NCBI RefSeq assembly: GCF_934754925.1
Contig: NZ_CAKVJA010000006.1
Location: 1 to 64,000 of the forward strand
DNA: 64,000 nt
Direction: 5' to 3'
Source: an uncultured Clostridium sp.
GTDB lineage: Bacteria; Bacillota; Clostridia; Clostridiales; Clostridiaceae
Shown here: positions 25,508-34,769 of the stretch, in pieces
Numbering within the stretch: position 1 is the stretch's first letter
Layout: each line of letters begins with the position of its first letter
Translations under genes and position numbers: made by a program
The notes under the pieces: model-generated
What the model saw: only the letters and a program-made list of their open reading frames with translations
What the model was told of the DNA's origin: nothing
Databases searched by the model: none

Positions 25508-26995
25508 TTATCTTTCTAAATTAATATCATCAAACTTATTAAGAGTTTCATTTTTAAGAACTGCCTTAATAGTTGTTTCATTATTTATTTTATTAAACGC
25601 TGCTTTTGCTCTAAGCGGTGGCACTATTGTTCCTGCTCCGTTAATACACCCACCTTCACACATCATGCCCTCAATAAAGTTTCCTGGTAATTTACCTATT
25701 TTAGCAAGCATCATAGTTTTTTTACAATCTAATCCAGACACTTGAACTGGCTTAAATTCAACCTCTACACCTGTATCTTGCACATAATTTTTAATAGCTG
25801 CTGTTAATCCACCAGCTGCACCAAAACCTCTTCCAAATATAGATGCATCATTAACATTTTCCTCTTCACATTCAAATGGATTAACATCAAAAGCTTCAAA
25901 CAAAGCAAGTAATTCTTCAAAAGTTAATACATAATCAACAGCATCAGCTATTCCAACTCTAACAGCTTCACCCTTCTTTGCTGTACAAGGTCCTATAAAT
26001 ACAACTTTTGCCTCAGGATCATTTTTCTTTATAAATCTTGCAGTAGCAACCATTGGAGAAACTGTTCCAGAAATTCTATCTTTTTCGGTAGGATTAATTT
26101 TTTCAATAAAATTTAAGAAACCTGGGCAACATGAATTTGTCATGTATTTATCTCCATCTTTCATTCTTTCTACAAATTCATTAGCTTCATGAACAGTAAC
26201 TGCATCAGCTCCTAAAGCAGCTTCTATCATATCCTCGAATCCAAGCGCCTTAATAGCATTTCTAACTCTTCCATAATTCATAGTTGGTCCAAACTGCCCT
26301 GTTATAGCTGGTGCAACTACTGCATACATCTTTCTCTTTCTTCCTAATCTCTTAGCCACTGGAACTATTAAACTCTTATCTGAAATAGCTCCAAAGGGAC
26401 ATGCTCTCATACAAGAACCACAATTAACGCAAATTTCTTCTTTAATCATAGCCCTTCTATCATTTGGATTTATGTCTAAAGCCCCAGTTGGACAGGATCT
26501 TTTACATGGCCTCATAACTTCAGATATGGCATCATAAGGACATGCTTTTTTGCATCCCCCACATTCTTTACATAATTCCTGATTTATATATGCTCGTCCA
26601 TTAACAATTGTTATGGCTCCAAAATTACACGCTTCTTTACATCTATGTGCAATACAATTTCTACATGAATCTGTTACATTAAATTTATTTATAGGACATC
26701 TGTCACAAGCTGCTTCTATTACATAAATTATTTGCTCATCTGGTCTAATATCTATTAATGACTCTTCAGCATTATCACCATTAGCTAAATATCCAGCTGC
26801 AAGCTTAGCTCTTTCTAAAACTATAGCTCTTTCCTTATAAACACAACATCTATATTGTGCTACATCGCCCTTAATAACCTCATACGGAACTTTTTCAATA
26901 CTTTCTAAATTAATATTATCCTCTTTAGCAAGTCTTGCAACTTCTGTTAATACCTCATGCTTTAATTTTTTAAGCTGAGTTTCAAACTTGAACAT
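25508..26995 (-). CDS. Monomeric [FeFe] hydrogenase, group-B-like
   Basis: A 495-residue iron-sulfur enzyme expected to produce or consume H2 with ferredoxin. The N-terminal part holds several [4Fe-4S] motifs: CDRCP with CRNCIAHRCKEAC, CKECGGCKKACP, CKRSCP and CVNCGSCMRACP. The H-cluster loops are NSCCPGF, GPCTAKKGEA and MMCEGGCINGAG, retaining all four cluster cysteines but differing from the classic TSCCPxW, MPCxxKxxE and ACxGGCxxGGG. This pattern is closer to the group B (C. pasteurianum hydrogenase II-like) enzymes as I recall them. GGAGGGG precedes the start at 26995. No maturase genes are nearby. Confidence 0.85.
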   Translation of the reverse strand: MFKFETQLKKLKHEVLTEVARLAKEDNINLESIEKVPYEVIKGDVAQYRCCVYKERAIVLERAKLAAGYLANGDNAEESLIDIRPDEQIIYVIEAACDRCPINKFNVTDSCRNCIAHRCKEACNFGAITIVNGRAYINQELCKECGGCKKACPYDAISEVMRPCKRSCPTGALDINPNDRRAMIKEEICVNCGSCMRACPFGAISDKSLIVPVAKRLGRKRKMYAVVAPAITGQFGPTMNYGRVRNAIKALGFEDMIEAALGADAVTVHEANEFVERMKDGDKYMTNSCCPGFLNFIEKINPTEKDRISGTVSPMVATARFIKKNDPEAKVVFIGPCTAKKGEAVRVGIADAVDYVLTFEELLALFEAFDVNPFECEEENVNDASIFGRGFGAAGGLTAAIKNYVQDTGVEVEFKPVQVSGLDCKKTMMLAKIGKLPGNFIEGMMCEGGCINGAGTIVPPLRAKAAFNKINNETTIKAVLKNETLNKFDDINLER

Positions 26996-27145
26996 ATCAC
27001 CACTCCCCTCCATTGTATACCCATTTTAATTATACAATATTTTTACATATTTAACTATATTTTCATACCTTTAAAATGTTTTATTTATCTAGATATTTTT
27101 GCATTATAAGAAATATTTTTTTAATAGTATAGTAAATTATATATA

Positions 27146-27180
27146 AAAAACCTTATGAAATATAAATTCATAAGGTTTTT
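27146..27180 (-). terminator. Terminator of the M28 peptidase gene
   Basis: Perfect arms AAAAACCTTATGAA and TTCATAAGGTTTTT with a 7-base loop just past the stop. Confidence 0.88.
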
Positions 27181-27192
27181 AACTCTAAATCT

Positions 27193-28260
27193 TTAATAAA
27201 TTTTATTATCGCTCTTTATTATAAAATCAACTAGAGCATCCTTAATGCTTTCTATAGATTCAAAGTCAACTATAGACATATTATCTTCTTCACTATGAAC
27301 AATACCAACTATTCCATCTTGACCAATAACTAAAGCCGCGTCATCACCTCTTCTAAATGACATATGATCACTACTACCTACAATTATACCTTCTTCATTT
27401 CTAGCATATGGTACCATTTCATAATAAACATTATCTTCATCTAACACTTCTATAAAATCATTATATAATTCTTCGCATAATGGACTTGTATTTTTAACAG
27501 CTAAACCTTCATCACCTTTTATACCTATACAATCAATATTTATATTATACCAATCTTCGTAATTTTCCTTAAAATCCTCTACAAATTTCGAACTACCTAT
27601 TAAACCTAGTTCTTCTGCATTGAAAGCTGCAAAAACTATATCATGTTCTGGTTTCTTATTCTTATAATACTTAGCTAAATCTTTGGCTGATTCAAGTAAT
27701 ACTGACACCCCTGAAGCGTTATCGATAGCACCTTGAATCTTTTTTACTTTTATCTTTGAAGATTGATTACTACTAGATGTCTCTTCTACTCTTTCTCTCA
27801 CAGTCACATGGTCAAAATGTGCTGAAATCACAACTGCTTTAGTGCTATCTTTACCTTTTATTACACCAAGAATATTATTTACAACATTATCATTTTCTTC
27901 ATTAGGATTAAATATAGATCTCATTTCCTTGTTTAAATAAACCTCATGATAAAAACTACCGTTATTAAATGGTTCTAGACCTACAGCTTCAAAATAGTTT
28001 TTTATAAATTCTGCTGATCTAGTATTTTCATCTGTTCCTACAACCCTAGATAAATATTCATCAGATGTAAGTTCTCCCATTATACTTTCTATATCTAATT
28101 TTTCAGGATTCTTACCAGCTTCACCAATTAACTGTTCTTCATAAGTAATTATACCTTTACTAGATACATCCTTATCTACTACACCACTGCATCCAGTTAA
28201 AAGTAAATTTAAAACTAATACACTTGATATAATAGATATTAATTTATTTTTTATTTTCAT
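27193..28260 (-). CDS. M28-family zinc aminopeptidase lipoprotein
   Basis: A 355-residue exported metallopeptidase. The N-terminal signal peptide ends in a lipobox (LLLTGC, Cys about 24), so it is anchored to the outer face of the membrane. Zinc ligands of the M28 family are visible: SAHFDHV, GAIDNASGVSVLLE, FAAFNAEELGLIGS with the catalytic Glu, the IDCIG aspartate region and SSDHMSF. It probably releases N-terminal amino acids from extracellular peptides. The start has GGGAG upstream. Monocistronic with its own terminator. Confidence 0.88.
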   Translation of the reverse strand: MKIKNKLISIISSVLVLNLLLTGCSGVVDKDVSSKGIITYEEQLIGEAGKNPEKLDIESIMGELTSDEYLSRVVGTDENTRSAEFIKNYFEAVGLEPFNNGSFYHEVYLNKEMRSIFNPNEENDNVVNNILGVIKGKDSTKAVVISAHFDHVTVRERVEETSSSNQSSKIKVKKIQGAIDNASGVSVLLESAKDLAKYYKNKKPEHDIVFAAFNAEELGLIGSSKFVEDFKENYEDWYNINIDCIGIKGDEGLAVKNTSPLCEELYNDFIEVLDEDNVYYEMVPYARNEEGIIVGSSDHMSFRRGDDAALVIGQDGIVGIVHSEEDNMSIVDFESIESIKDALVDFIIKSDNKIY

Positions 28261-28355
28261 AATAATCTCCCTTAATATATTAAATTCTACTCTTTTCCCT
28301 TTATATTCCCCATCTTATATCAAATATATTCTTACTTTTAATTTATAAAAAAATA

Positions 28356-28395
28356 ATACACAATAATAAGACATTATAACTTATTATTGTGTATA
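28356..28395 (-). terminator. Terminator of the ogg gene
   Basis: Arms AATACACAATAATAAG and CTTATTATTGTGTATT with a 9-base loop; T-rich on the minus strand. Confidence 0.8.
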
Positions 28396-28447
28396 TTCCT
28401 TATAAATTAACATTAAAATTATTTTTATAACTATTTTTTTAATGTAA

Positions 28448-29371
28448 CTATTCTACTTTAATATTATTTTCTCTTGCATAATAGAATAAATATTGTTGAG
28501 CTAACCCTGCAAGCTCTCCAAACTTTTCTCTACCAAAGACTCTTATTTTATTTAATGACACATCTGGTGCTAAGTAAAAATGAATCATTGCTCTTTTTAT
28601 CCATACATCAACTGGAAAAGCTGAATGTTTACCCATTGAAAATAACATTATACAATCAGCAACCTTAGCCCCTACCCCCATAAAGTTTTGAAGGGCCTTA
28701 TGACACTCATCAACAGGTAATGACTTTATATATTCTAAATCGAATTGTTGTAACTCTTCATTTAGAGTTCCATTATTTTTAGCTTCAATAGCAGCATTAA
28801 CCTTTGATATAGTATCTATTATGTATTTACTTCTAAAAGATGCTCCTGTTTCTTTTATTTCTTCTAAAGTTGCTTGTTTTAATTGTTCAGGAGTTGGAAA
28901 TGCATAATAGATATTTTCCTTATATTGAATCTTATCTCCCCATCTTTCAGATATCTTTTTAATAGTCTTCATTATTGAAGGAATACTATTTCTTGCTGAT
29001 ATTATAAAACTTATTAACATTTCAAAAGGATCTTGATTTAATATTCTTATACCGTAACCAAATTCAACACTTTTCTTTAAAAGCTCATCTTTTGATAATT
29101 CTTCCTTTACCTCTTCATAATTTACATTTAAATCAAAGTAATCTTTCCATATTTCATCAAAGTCTTTCATATTAGTATTAAGAATTGTTACTTTATTTCC
29201 TTCTTGAATCACTTCTATGACTCTTCTATATGCAACAATTATGTAATTTGTATCAGTGATTTTTTCCCATCTAAAACATTGCCCACATTCTAATATTTGT
29301 TTTATATTAAAGTCTTTAACATTCTCTAGTATTATTGAATTTTCTTTTTCTATTATATTTGTATAATTCAT
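28448..29371 (-). CDS. ogg: 8-oxoguanine DNA glycosylase/AP lyase, OGG1-type
   Basis: A 307-residue base-excision repair enzyme that removes 8-oxoguanine paired with cytosine. It has the OGG1 architecture: an N-terminal TBP-like lobe (ILECGQCFRW near residue 27) and a helix-hairpin-helix-GPD domain. The catalytic lysine lies in FMGVGAKVADCIMLFSM (about residue 237) and the essential aspartate in AFPVDVWIKR (about 256). SFIISARNSI matches the damaged-strand contact region of OGG1. It may matter for an anaerobe exposed to oxygen. Start ATG with GAGGTG upstream; monocistronic. Confidence 0.9.
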   Translation of the reverse strand: MNYTNIIEKENSIILENVKDFNIKQILECGQCFRWEKITDTNYIIVAYRRVIEVIQEGNKVTILNTNMKDFDEIWKDYFDLNVNYEEVKEELSKDELLKKSVEFGYGIRILNQDPFEMLISFIISARNSIPSIMKTIKKISERWGDKIQYKENIYYAFPTPEQLKQATLEEIKETGASFRSKYIIDTISKVNAAIEAKNNGTLNEELQQFDLEYIKSLPVDECHKALQNFMGVGAKVADCIMLFSMGKHSAFPVDVWIKRAMIHFYLAPDVSLNKIRVFGREKFGELAGLAQQYLFYYARENNIKVE

Positions 29372-29550
29372 TTTTTCACCTCATTATGACACTAACTGAC
29401 TTTTTTCATTTATACTTCTATTGTTTCAAAACTTTTATCTTTATATTCTAAAGATAAATATTATTAATTAACAATTTATATCTTTTATGCTATATTAAAT
29501 AACCTTCTTTTTCAATGTTTTAATAATATAAACTTTAAAATTTATTATAA

Positions 29551-29595
29551 AATAAGCCATTATAGTTTCAGTAGCAGTAACTATAATGGCTTATT
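29551..29595. terminator. Terminator, perfect 17-bp stem
   Basis: AATAAGCCATTATAGTT and AACTATAATGGCTTATT lie around an 11-base loop, downstream of the C_GCAxxG_C_C gene on the minus strand. Confidence 0.88.
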
Positions 29596-29666
29596 TAAAA
29601 ACATATTTAATAGATCTAATAAGTCTAAATTATACTATTATGTTCATAATAATTATTGAACTCTTT

Positions 29667-30089
29667 TTATCTATTAATTGAATATATACCTTTATATTCT
29701 TCAATTATGTTCCCTAGCACTTCAGCCGATACTCTCATAATTTTAGAACATCGTATTGCATCTTCATAATACTTTTCTTTTAAATTAATACATTCTAAAG
29801 TATTCATTCTATAATTAAATTCATTTAAAAATTTTGAAGTCATCTCTCTTACATGTGGACTATTATGCCCTCGTTCCTTAGTAAACATTATTCCTAATGC
29901 AGCTATTGCCCCTGTTGCTGCACCACAAGTGCTTCCTATTGCCATGCCACCTCCAAAGGCTGACATAGTCATTAACGTTTCCTTAGAAATATTTAAATCA
30001 TACTCTTCATTTACAGCTACAAGAATACATTCAGCACAATTTAAATCGTATTTTTTATCATAATATTTCATTGTAGTTTCTAATAACAT
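29667..30089 (-). CDS. C_GCAxxG_C_C family redox protein
   Basis: A 140-residue cytosolic protein of the C_GCAxxG_C_C family, named for spaced cysteines. Here NCAEC (about residue 18), STCGAATGAIAALG (about 53-66), a further cysteine in TLECINLK and one in AIRCSKIM are all visible. These are thought to be redox-active or cluster-binding, but no reaction is established. GAGGGAG precedes the ATG. It is followed on the same strand by a terminator and preceded by the PH-domain gene 37 bp upstream, suggesting a two-gene operon. Confidence 0.85.
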   Translation of the reverse strand: MLLETTMKYYDKKYDLNCAECILVAVNEEYDLNISKETLMTMSAFGGGMAIGSTCGAATGAIAALGIMFTKERGHNSPHVREMTSKFLNEFNYRMNTLECINLKEKYYEDAIRCSKIMRVSAEVLGNIIEEYKGIYSINR

Positions 30090-30126
30090 TTAATTAGTCT
30101 CTCCCTCTAAATAAACAATTATTTAC

Positions 30127-30507
30127 TTATAAAGTTGCATATTCATTTATAACATTAAATACTCTTCCAAGAAGTTGATCCATATTTTTACCCCTTAAGA
30201 AGTTCATTTCTATTTCTATTCCTCCTGTTAAAAACAACTTAATTTCAGAATCAATATCAAAATGTCCAGCTGTTTCTATTGCATAAGTTACTATCTTATT
30301 ATAAGGTATTGCATAATACTCAGTTTTCTTTCCTGTAATTCCTTGCTTGTCACATATTAATACTTTTTTGTCTGTAAATAATGCTGCATCTCTAACAGTT
30401 TTTACTGCAAATAAAGCTCGTTCATTTCTACCTACAAAAGCCATTAATGACTGTGGTATTTCTATTTCTCCATAAAAATTAAACACTCTCTTATTATCCT
30501 CTTTCAT
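30127..30507 (-). CDS. Bacterial PH-domain protein (bPH-like)
   Basis: A 126-residue protein fitting a single bacterial pleckstrin-homology domain. The pattern ALFAVKTVRDAALFTDKKVLICDKQ, then YYAIPYNKIVTYAIETAGHFD, is typical: the beta strand with FTDKR-like, then the IPYxxI strand. There is no membrane segment. The family has no assigned activity. The ATG at 30507 with AAGGAGG nine bases upstream is preferred over an in-frame TTG at 30513. It lies directly before the C_GCAxxG_C_C gene. Confidence 0.8.
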   Translation of the reverse strand: MKEDNKRVFNFYGEIEIPQSLMAFVGRNERALFAVKTVRDAALFTDKKVLICDKQGITGKKTEYYAIPYNKIVTYAIETAGHFDIDSEIKLFLTGGIEIEMNFLRGKNMDQLLGRVFNVINEYATL

Positions 30508-30570
30508 AACCAATTTCCTCCTTAATACATATAAGTATTATAAAATTTTATAGTTATTATAACACAAATA

Positions 30571-30606
30571 AAAAGAGGCAACTACTCGTCAGTAGTTACC
30601 TCTTTT
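30571..30606 (-). terminator. Terminator of the crt-bcd-etfBA-hbd operon
   Basis: AAAAGAGGTAACTACT and AGTAGTTGCCTCTTTT lie around a 4-base loop; the minus strand continues with TATTT. It lies about 120 bp after the hbd stop. Confidence 0.9.
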
Positions 30607-30727
30607 ACCTAAATTAAAACGCATTTTTAGTTTTATTCTTTTTAAATATATTAAAGTTCACATATTTTTTAATGGCAAAGCTTATTTAAGTTTATTTTTT
30701 AAAATTTCAATTAATCATTATATTCAA

Positions 30728-31576
30728 TTAAGCATTATAATTGTAGAATCCTCTTCCAGTTTTTCTACCTAACCATCCTGCTCTAACATACTTTCTTAAA
30801 GTACTACTAGCTCTATATTTAGTATCTCCTGTTTCATTATATAAAACATCCATAATAGCTAAACAAACATCTAATCCAACTAAGTCTCCTAATGCTAAAG
30901 GTCCCATAGGATGATTTGCACCAAATTTCATAGCTGTATCTATGTCTTCAACTGATGCAATTCCTTCTTGAAGAATAAATGAAGCTTCGTTAATCATTGG
31001 GATAAGTATTCTATTAACTACAAATCCTGGTGCTTCTGCAACTTCTACTGGTTCTTTACCAATTGCTAAAGATAATTCCTTAACAGCATCGAAAGTTTCT
31101 TGTGAAGTAGCCATACCTCTTATAATTTCAACAAGCTTCATTACTGGAGCTGGATTAAAGAAATGCATTCCTATAACCTTTTCTGGTCTACTAGTTGCTG
31201 AAGCAACCTCTGTTATTGATAAAGAAGAAGTATTTGAAGCTAAAATGGTTTCTGGTTTACAAATCTTATCTAACTCAGCAAATATTTCTTTTTTAATTTT
31301 CATGTTTTCAATTGCAGCTTCAACAACTAAGTCGCAATCTGCAGCTAAATTCATATCAGTAGTTCCTGAAATTCTAGATAATATATCTTCCTTAGTTTCA
31401 TCTGTCATTTTTCCCTTAGAAACTAATTTAGATAAACTTTTATTAATTCCAGCAAGTCCTCTTTCAACAAATTCATCTTTAATATCTCTAACTATTACTT
31501 CATATCCCTTTTGAGCAAAAGCTTGAACTATACCTGCACCCATAGTTCCTGCACCTAAAACAAAAATCTTTTCCAT
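30728..31576 (-). CDS. hbd: 3-hydroxybutyryl-CoA dehydrogenase
   Basis: A 282-residue NAD(P)-dependent enzyme that reduces acetoacetyl-CoA to 3-hydroxybutyryl-CoA in butyrate formation. It has an N-terminal Rossmann motif GAGTMGAGI, the ASNTSSLSITEVA catalytic-serine region, GMHFFNPAPVMKLVE with the catalytic histidine, and a C-terminal dimer domain (NHPMGPLALGDLVGLD). It is the last gene of the crt-bcd-etfB-etfA-hbd operon; the 133-bp gap after etfA contains a strong hairpin that may set its expression apart. Confidence 0.98.
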   Translation of the reverse strand: MEKIFVLGAGTMGAGIVQAFAQKGYEVIVRDIKDEFVERGLAGINKSLSKLVSKGKMTDETKEDILSRISGTTDMNLAADCDLVVEAAIENMKIKKEIFAELDKICKPETILASNTSSLSITEVASATSRPEKVIGMHFFNPAPVMKLVEIIRGMATSQETFDAVKELSLAIGKEPVEVAEAPGFVVNRILIPMINEASFILQEGIASVEDIDTAMKFGANHPMGPLALGDLVGLDVCLAIMDVLYNETGDTKYRASSTLRKYVRAGWLGRKTGRGFYNYNA

Positions 31577-31659
31577 AATAACCTCTCCCCTTTACAAATA
31601 ATAATAAATTATAAATATTAACCCTTAAATACTTGCTAATCTTCTCTATTTATCTCTTT

Positions 31660-31696
31660 CTCCGGGGGCAATCCAAATATTGGATTGACCCCGGAG
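31660..31696. repeat. GC-rich intercistronic hairpin between etfA and hbd, copy B
   Basis: CTCCGGGG and CCCCGGAG, then AATCCAA and TTGGATT, form a 15-bp stem with one small internal loop. No T run follows on the minus strand, so it looks like a processing or stability hairpin rather than a terminator. It resembles the hairpin at 11587-11623. Confidence 0.75.
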
Positions 31697-31709
31697 GAAC
31701 ATACATTTT

Positions 31710-32735
31710 TTAACAGTTAACTAACTCTATTGCTACTTCATTCATTTCTTTAATTCTATTTATCATTTCTGGTATAACTTTATTTAAATCTCCAACTATT
31801 GCATAGTCTGCAACCTTCATAATTGGAGCAGCTTCATCTTTATTAATAGCTATTATCATATCTGATTCTTGCATACCAGCAACATGTTGAATTGCTCCTG
31901 AAATACCACAAGCAATATAAATTGTTGGTCTTACAGTTTTACCAGTTTGTCCAACTTGATAATCTCTCTCTATCCATCCCTTATCTACAGCACCTCTTGA
32001 TGCACCAACAACACCACCTAAAGCAGTTGCTAACTCTTGTAATAATCCGAAGTTTTCTTTACTTCCAACCCCTCTACCACCAGCAACTATAACTTTAGCT
32101 TCTCCTATATCAACAATATCTTTATTAGCTTTAACTACTTCTAAAACTGTAGTTCTAATATCTGATGCTTCTAAATTAACATTAACATTTTCTATACTAT
32201 AATTTTCTTTCTTTTCAGTTAACTTTGAGAATACCCCTGGTCTTACAGTAGCCATTTGTGGTCTGTGATTTGGACAAGCAATTGTTGCCATTAAGTTACC
32301 ACCAAATGCAGGTCTTGTAGCAAGTAAATCACCATTAGTAATATCTACTGCTAAAGATGTACAATCTGCAGTTAATCCTGTTGAAAGTCTAGCCGCAACT
32401 CTTGGACCTAAATCTCTACCTATAAAAGTAGCACCAATAAATAATATTCCTGGTTTTCTTTCATTTGCTAAATCACAAAGAACCTTTGTATATCCATCTG
32501 TTGTATAATTTTCTAACTCTTCATGCTCAGCTACTAATACTTCATCAGCACCATGCTCACCTAAAGTATCTGCTAAACAAGCTACATTATTTCCTAATAA
32601 CACAGCAGTAAGATTAACTCCTAATTCATCTGCTAATCTTCTACCTTCTCCTAATATTTCTAGAGAAACCTTTTGTAATTCACCATTTCTTTGTTCAGCG
32701 AATACCCAAACGCCATTATATTCTGATATATTCAT
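31710..32735 (-). CDS. etfA: Electron transfer flavoprotein, alpha subunit
   Basis: A 341-residue FAD-binding subunit. With EtfB and Bcd it forms the complex that bifurcates electrons from NADH to crotonyl-CoA and ferredoxin. Visible are the N-terminal half with FIGATFIGRDLGPRVAARL and TADCTSL, and the C-terminal FAD domain with VAGGRGVGSKENF, GASRGAVDKGW, QVGQTGKTVRPTIYIACGISGAIQH and INKDEAAPIMKVADYAIVGD. It starts 22 bp after etfB with GGAGG upstream. Confidence 0.97.
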   Translation of the reverse strand: MNISEYNGVWVFAEQRNGELQKVSLEILGEGRRLADELGVNLTAVLLGNNVACLADTLGEHGADEVLVAEHEELENYTTDGYTKVLCDLANERKPGILFIGATFIGRDLGPRVAARLSTGLTADCTSLAVDITNGDLLATRPAFGGNLMATIACPNHRPQMATVRPGVFSKLTEKKENYSIENVNVNLEASDIRTTVLEVVKANKDIVDIGEAKVIVAGGRGVGSKENFGLLQELATALGGVVGASRGAVDKGWIERDYQVGQTGKTVRPTIYIACGISGAIQHVAGMQESDMIIAINKDEAAPIMKVADYAIVGDLNKVIPEMINRIKEMNEVAIELVNC

Positions 32736-32757
32736 CTCAAAATTCCCTCCTATTATC

Positions 32758-33537
32758 CTAGATGTAGTGCTTCTCTTTTAATTTTCCTAATACATATGCT
32801 ACTGCTTCTGGAGCTGATTCTTTAACAATTTCACCTGCTCCCTTAGCTTCTTTAGTCATAGATTTCTTAACCTTAGTTGGAGAACCCTTTAATCCTAACT
32901 CTTCAACTGGTACATCAAGATCTGCTGCAGTCATAACCTTAACTTCTTTTTCTGCAGTATCGAAGATATATTGAACATTCATATATCTTGGGTGATTTAA
33001 TTCTTCAATTGCAGTTAAAAGTACTGGCGTTTGAACTTTAATTAATTCATATCCATCTTCTAATGCTCTATTAACTACTAAACCATCTTCATTAACTTCT
33101 ACACCTTGTACATAAGTTACTTGTGGTACATTTAAATGTTCAGCTATTTCTGGTCCAACTTGTGCAGTATCTCCATCGATAGCTTGTCTTCCACCGAAGA
33201 TTATATCGTATTCTAAATTTTTAATTGCTGCTGCAATTGTTTTTGAAGTTGCTAATGTATCAGCTCCTCCAAATGCCCTATCAGTTAAAAGAATAGCTTC
33301 ATCAGCTCCCATGCATAAAGCTTCTCTTAATGCATTTTTTGCTTGAAGAGGTCCCATACTAATTACAGTCACGTGTGCCCCATAATTATCTTTTAATTGT
33401 AATGCTGCTTCTAAAGCATGCTTATCTTCTGGATTTATTATTGAAGGAACACCATCTCTTATAAGAGTTCCTGTTTTTGGATCAATTTTTACAACAGTTG
33501 TATCTGGTACTTGTTTTAAACAAACTACTATCTTCAT
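32758..33537 (-). CDS. etfB: Electron transfer flavoprotein, beta subunit
   Basis: A 259-residue subunit of the bifurcating Bcd-Etf complex. Family features are the N-terminal MKIVVCLKQVPDT, the DKHALEAALQLKD block, ALCMGADEAILLTDRAFGGADT, the IIFGGRQAIDGDTAQVGPEIAE segment of the ETF beta signature, and LTAIEELNHPRYM. In bifurcating EtfBs this subunit carries the second FAD that takes hydride from NADH. It begins 15 bp after bcd with AGGAGG upstream. Confidence 0.97.
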   Translation of the reverse strand: MKIVVCLKQVPDTTVVKIDPKTGTLIRDGVPSIINPEDKHALEAALQLKDNYGAHVTVISMGPLQAKNALREALCMGADEAILLTDRAFGGADTLATSKTIAAAIKNLEYDIIFGGRQAIDGDTAQVGPEIAEHLNVPQVTYVQGVEVNEDGLVVNRALEDGYELIKVQTPVLLTAIEELNHPRYMNVQYIFDTAEKEVKVMTAADLDVPVEELGLKGSPTKVKKSMTKEAKGAGEIVKESAPEAVAYVLGKLKEKHYI

Positions 33538-33552
33538 TATTAAAGCCTCCTC

Positions 33553-34692
33553 TTATCTTAATGCAGCGCCTGCAATAACCATCTTTTGAACTTCAGAAGT
33601 TCCTTCATAGATTTCAGTTATCTTGGCATCTCTCATCATTCTTTCAACTGGATATTCCTTAGTATATCCATATCCACCATGAATTTGAACAGCCTTAGTT
33701 GTTACATCCATAGCAACTTCAGCCGCAAATAATTTTGCCTTAGCAGCATCTACTGAATATGGCATCTTATTTTGTTTAAGCCATGCAGCTTTATATACTA
33801 ATAGCTTAGCAGCCTCAATTTTTGTTTCCATTTCTGCAATCATCCATTGTAACCCTTGGAATGCTGATAAAGGTCTACCAAATTGCTTTCTTTCCTTCAT
33901 ATATTTAACAGCTTCTTCATAAGCTCCTTCTGCAATTCCTAAAGCTTGAGCAGCTATACCAATTCTTCCTCCATCAAGAGTTTTCATTGCTATACCAAAT
34001 CCCTTACCTTCTTTTCCGATTAAATTTTCTTTTGGAACTATACAATTTTCAAATATAAGCTCAGTTGTAGAAGATGCTCTAATTCCTAACTTATCTTCCT
34101 TCTTACCAATTGAGAATCCAGGGAAATCTTTTTCAACTATAAAAGCAGATATTCCTCTAGTACCTTGTGACTTATCAGTCATGGCAAATACTATGAAAGT
34201 ATCTGCAACTCCACCATTTGTTATAAATATTTTAGAACCGTTTAAAATATAATTATCTCCATCTAACACAGCTGTAGTTTGTTGTCCTGCAGCATCTGTA
34301 CCTGCACCTGGTTCAGTTAAACCGAAAGCACCAATTTTTTCACCCTTAGCAAGTGGCACTAAATATTTTTCCTTTTGTGCTGGAGTTCCATTTTCATATA
34401 TTAACGAAGCACAAAGTGAAGTATGAGCAGAAACAATAACACCTGTTGTTCCGCAAACCTTTGATAATTCTTCAACAGCGACGATATATGATAATACATC
34501 TCCACCAGCGCCACCTAATTCCTTAGGAAATGGTATTCCCATCATTCCTAATTCAGCCATCTTCTTCACATTCTCCATTGGAAATCTTTCTGTTTCATCT
34601 ATTTCCGCAGCTATAGGTTTTACTTCGTTAACTGCAAATTCTCTTACCATTTGTCTCACTAACTCTTGTTCTCTAGTTAATCCAAAATTCAT
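33553..34692 (-). CDS. bcd: Butyryl-CoA dehydrogenase
   Basis: A 379-residue FAD acyl-CoA dehydrogenase that reduces crotonyl-CoA to butyryl-CoA. Hallmarks are GAFGLTEPGAGTDAAG (FAD/substrate site), IFITNGG, the KLGIRASSTTELIFENC block, the RKQFGRPLSAFQGLQW signature, QIHGGYGYTKEYPVERMMRDAKI and the catalytic-glutamate region EIYEGTSEVQ. The start at 34692 has GGGAGG ten bases upstream and gives the standard 379 residues; an upstream ATG at 34722 has no ribosome binding site. Confidence 0.98.
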   Translation of the reverse strand: MNFGLTREQELVRQMVREFAVNEVKPIAAEIDETERFPMENVKKMAELGMMGIPFPKELGGAGGDVLSYIVAVEELSKVCGTTGVIVSAHTSLCASLIYENGTPAQKEKYLVPLAKGEKIGAFGLTEPGAGTDAAGQQTTAVLDGDNYILNGSKIFITNGGVADTFIVFAMTDKSQGTRGISAFIVEKDFPGFSIGKKEDKLGIRASSTTELIFENCIVPKENLIGKEGKGFGIAMKTLDGGRIGIAAQALGIAEGAYEEAVKYMKERKQFGRPLSAFQGLQWMIAEMETKIEAAKLLVYKAAWLKQNKMPYSVDAAKAKLFAAEVAMDVTTKAVQIHGGYGYTKEYPVERMMRDAKITEIYEGTSEVQKMVIAGAALR

Positions 34693-34769
34693 TGCTTTTT
34701 TACCTCCCTGAAATACCCTCATTTACGTGTGTAATACACTTGCTTATATATTTAAATTTAATTAAATAA

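Noticed and set aside
34693..34722. Longer N-terminus for Bcd
   Set aside because: The upstream ATG has no ribosome binding site, and the frame runs through the real one; the shorter start gives the standard 379 residues.
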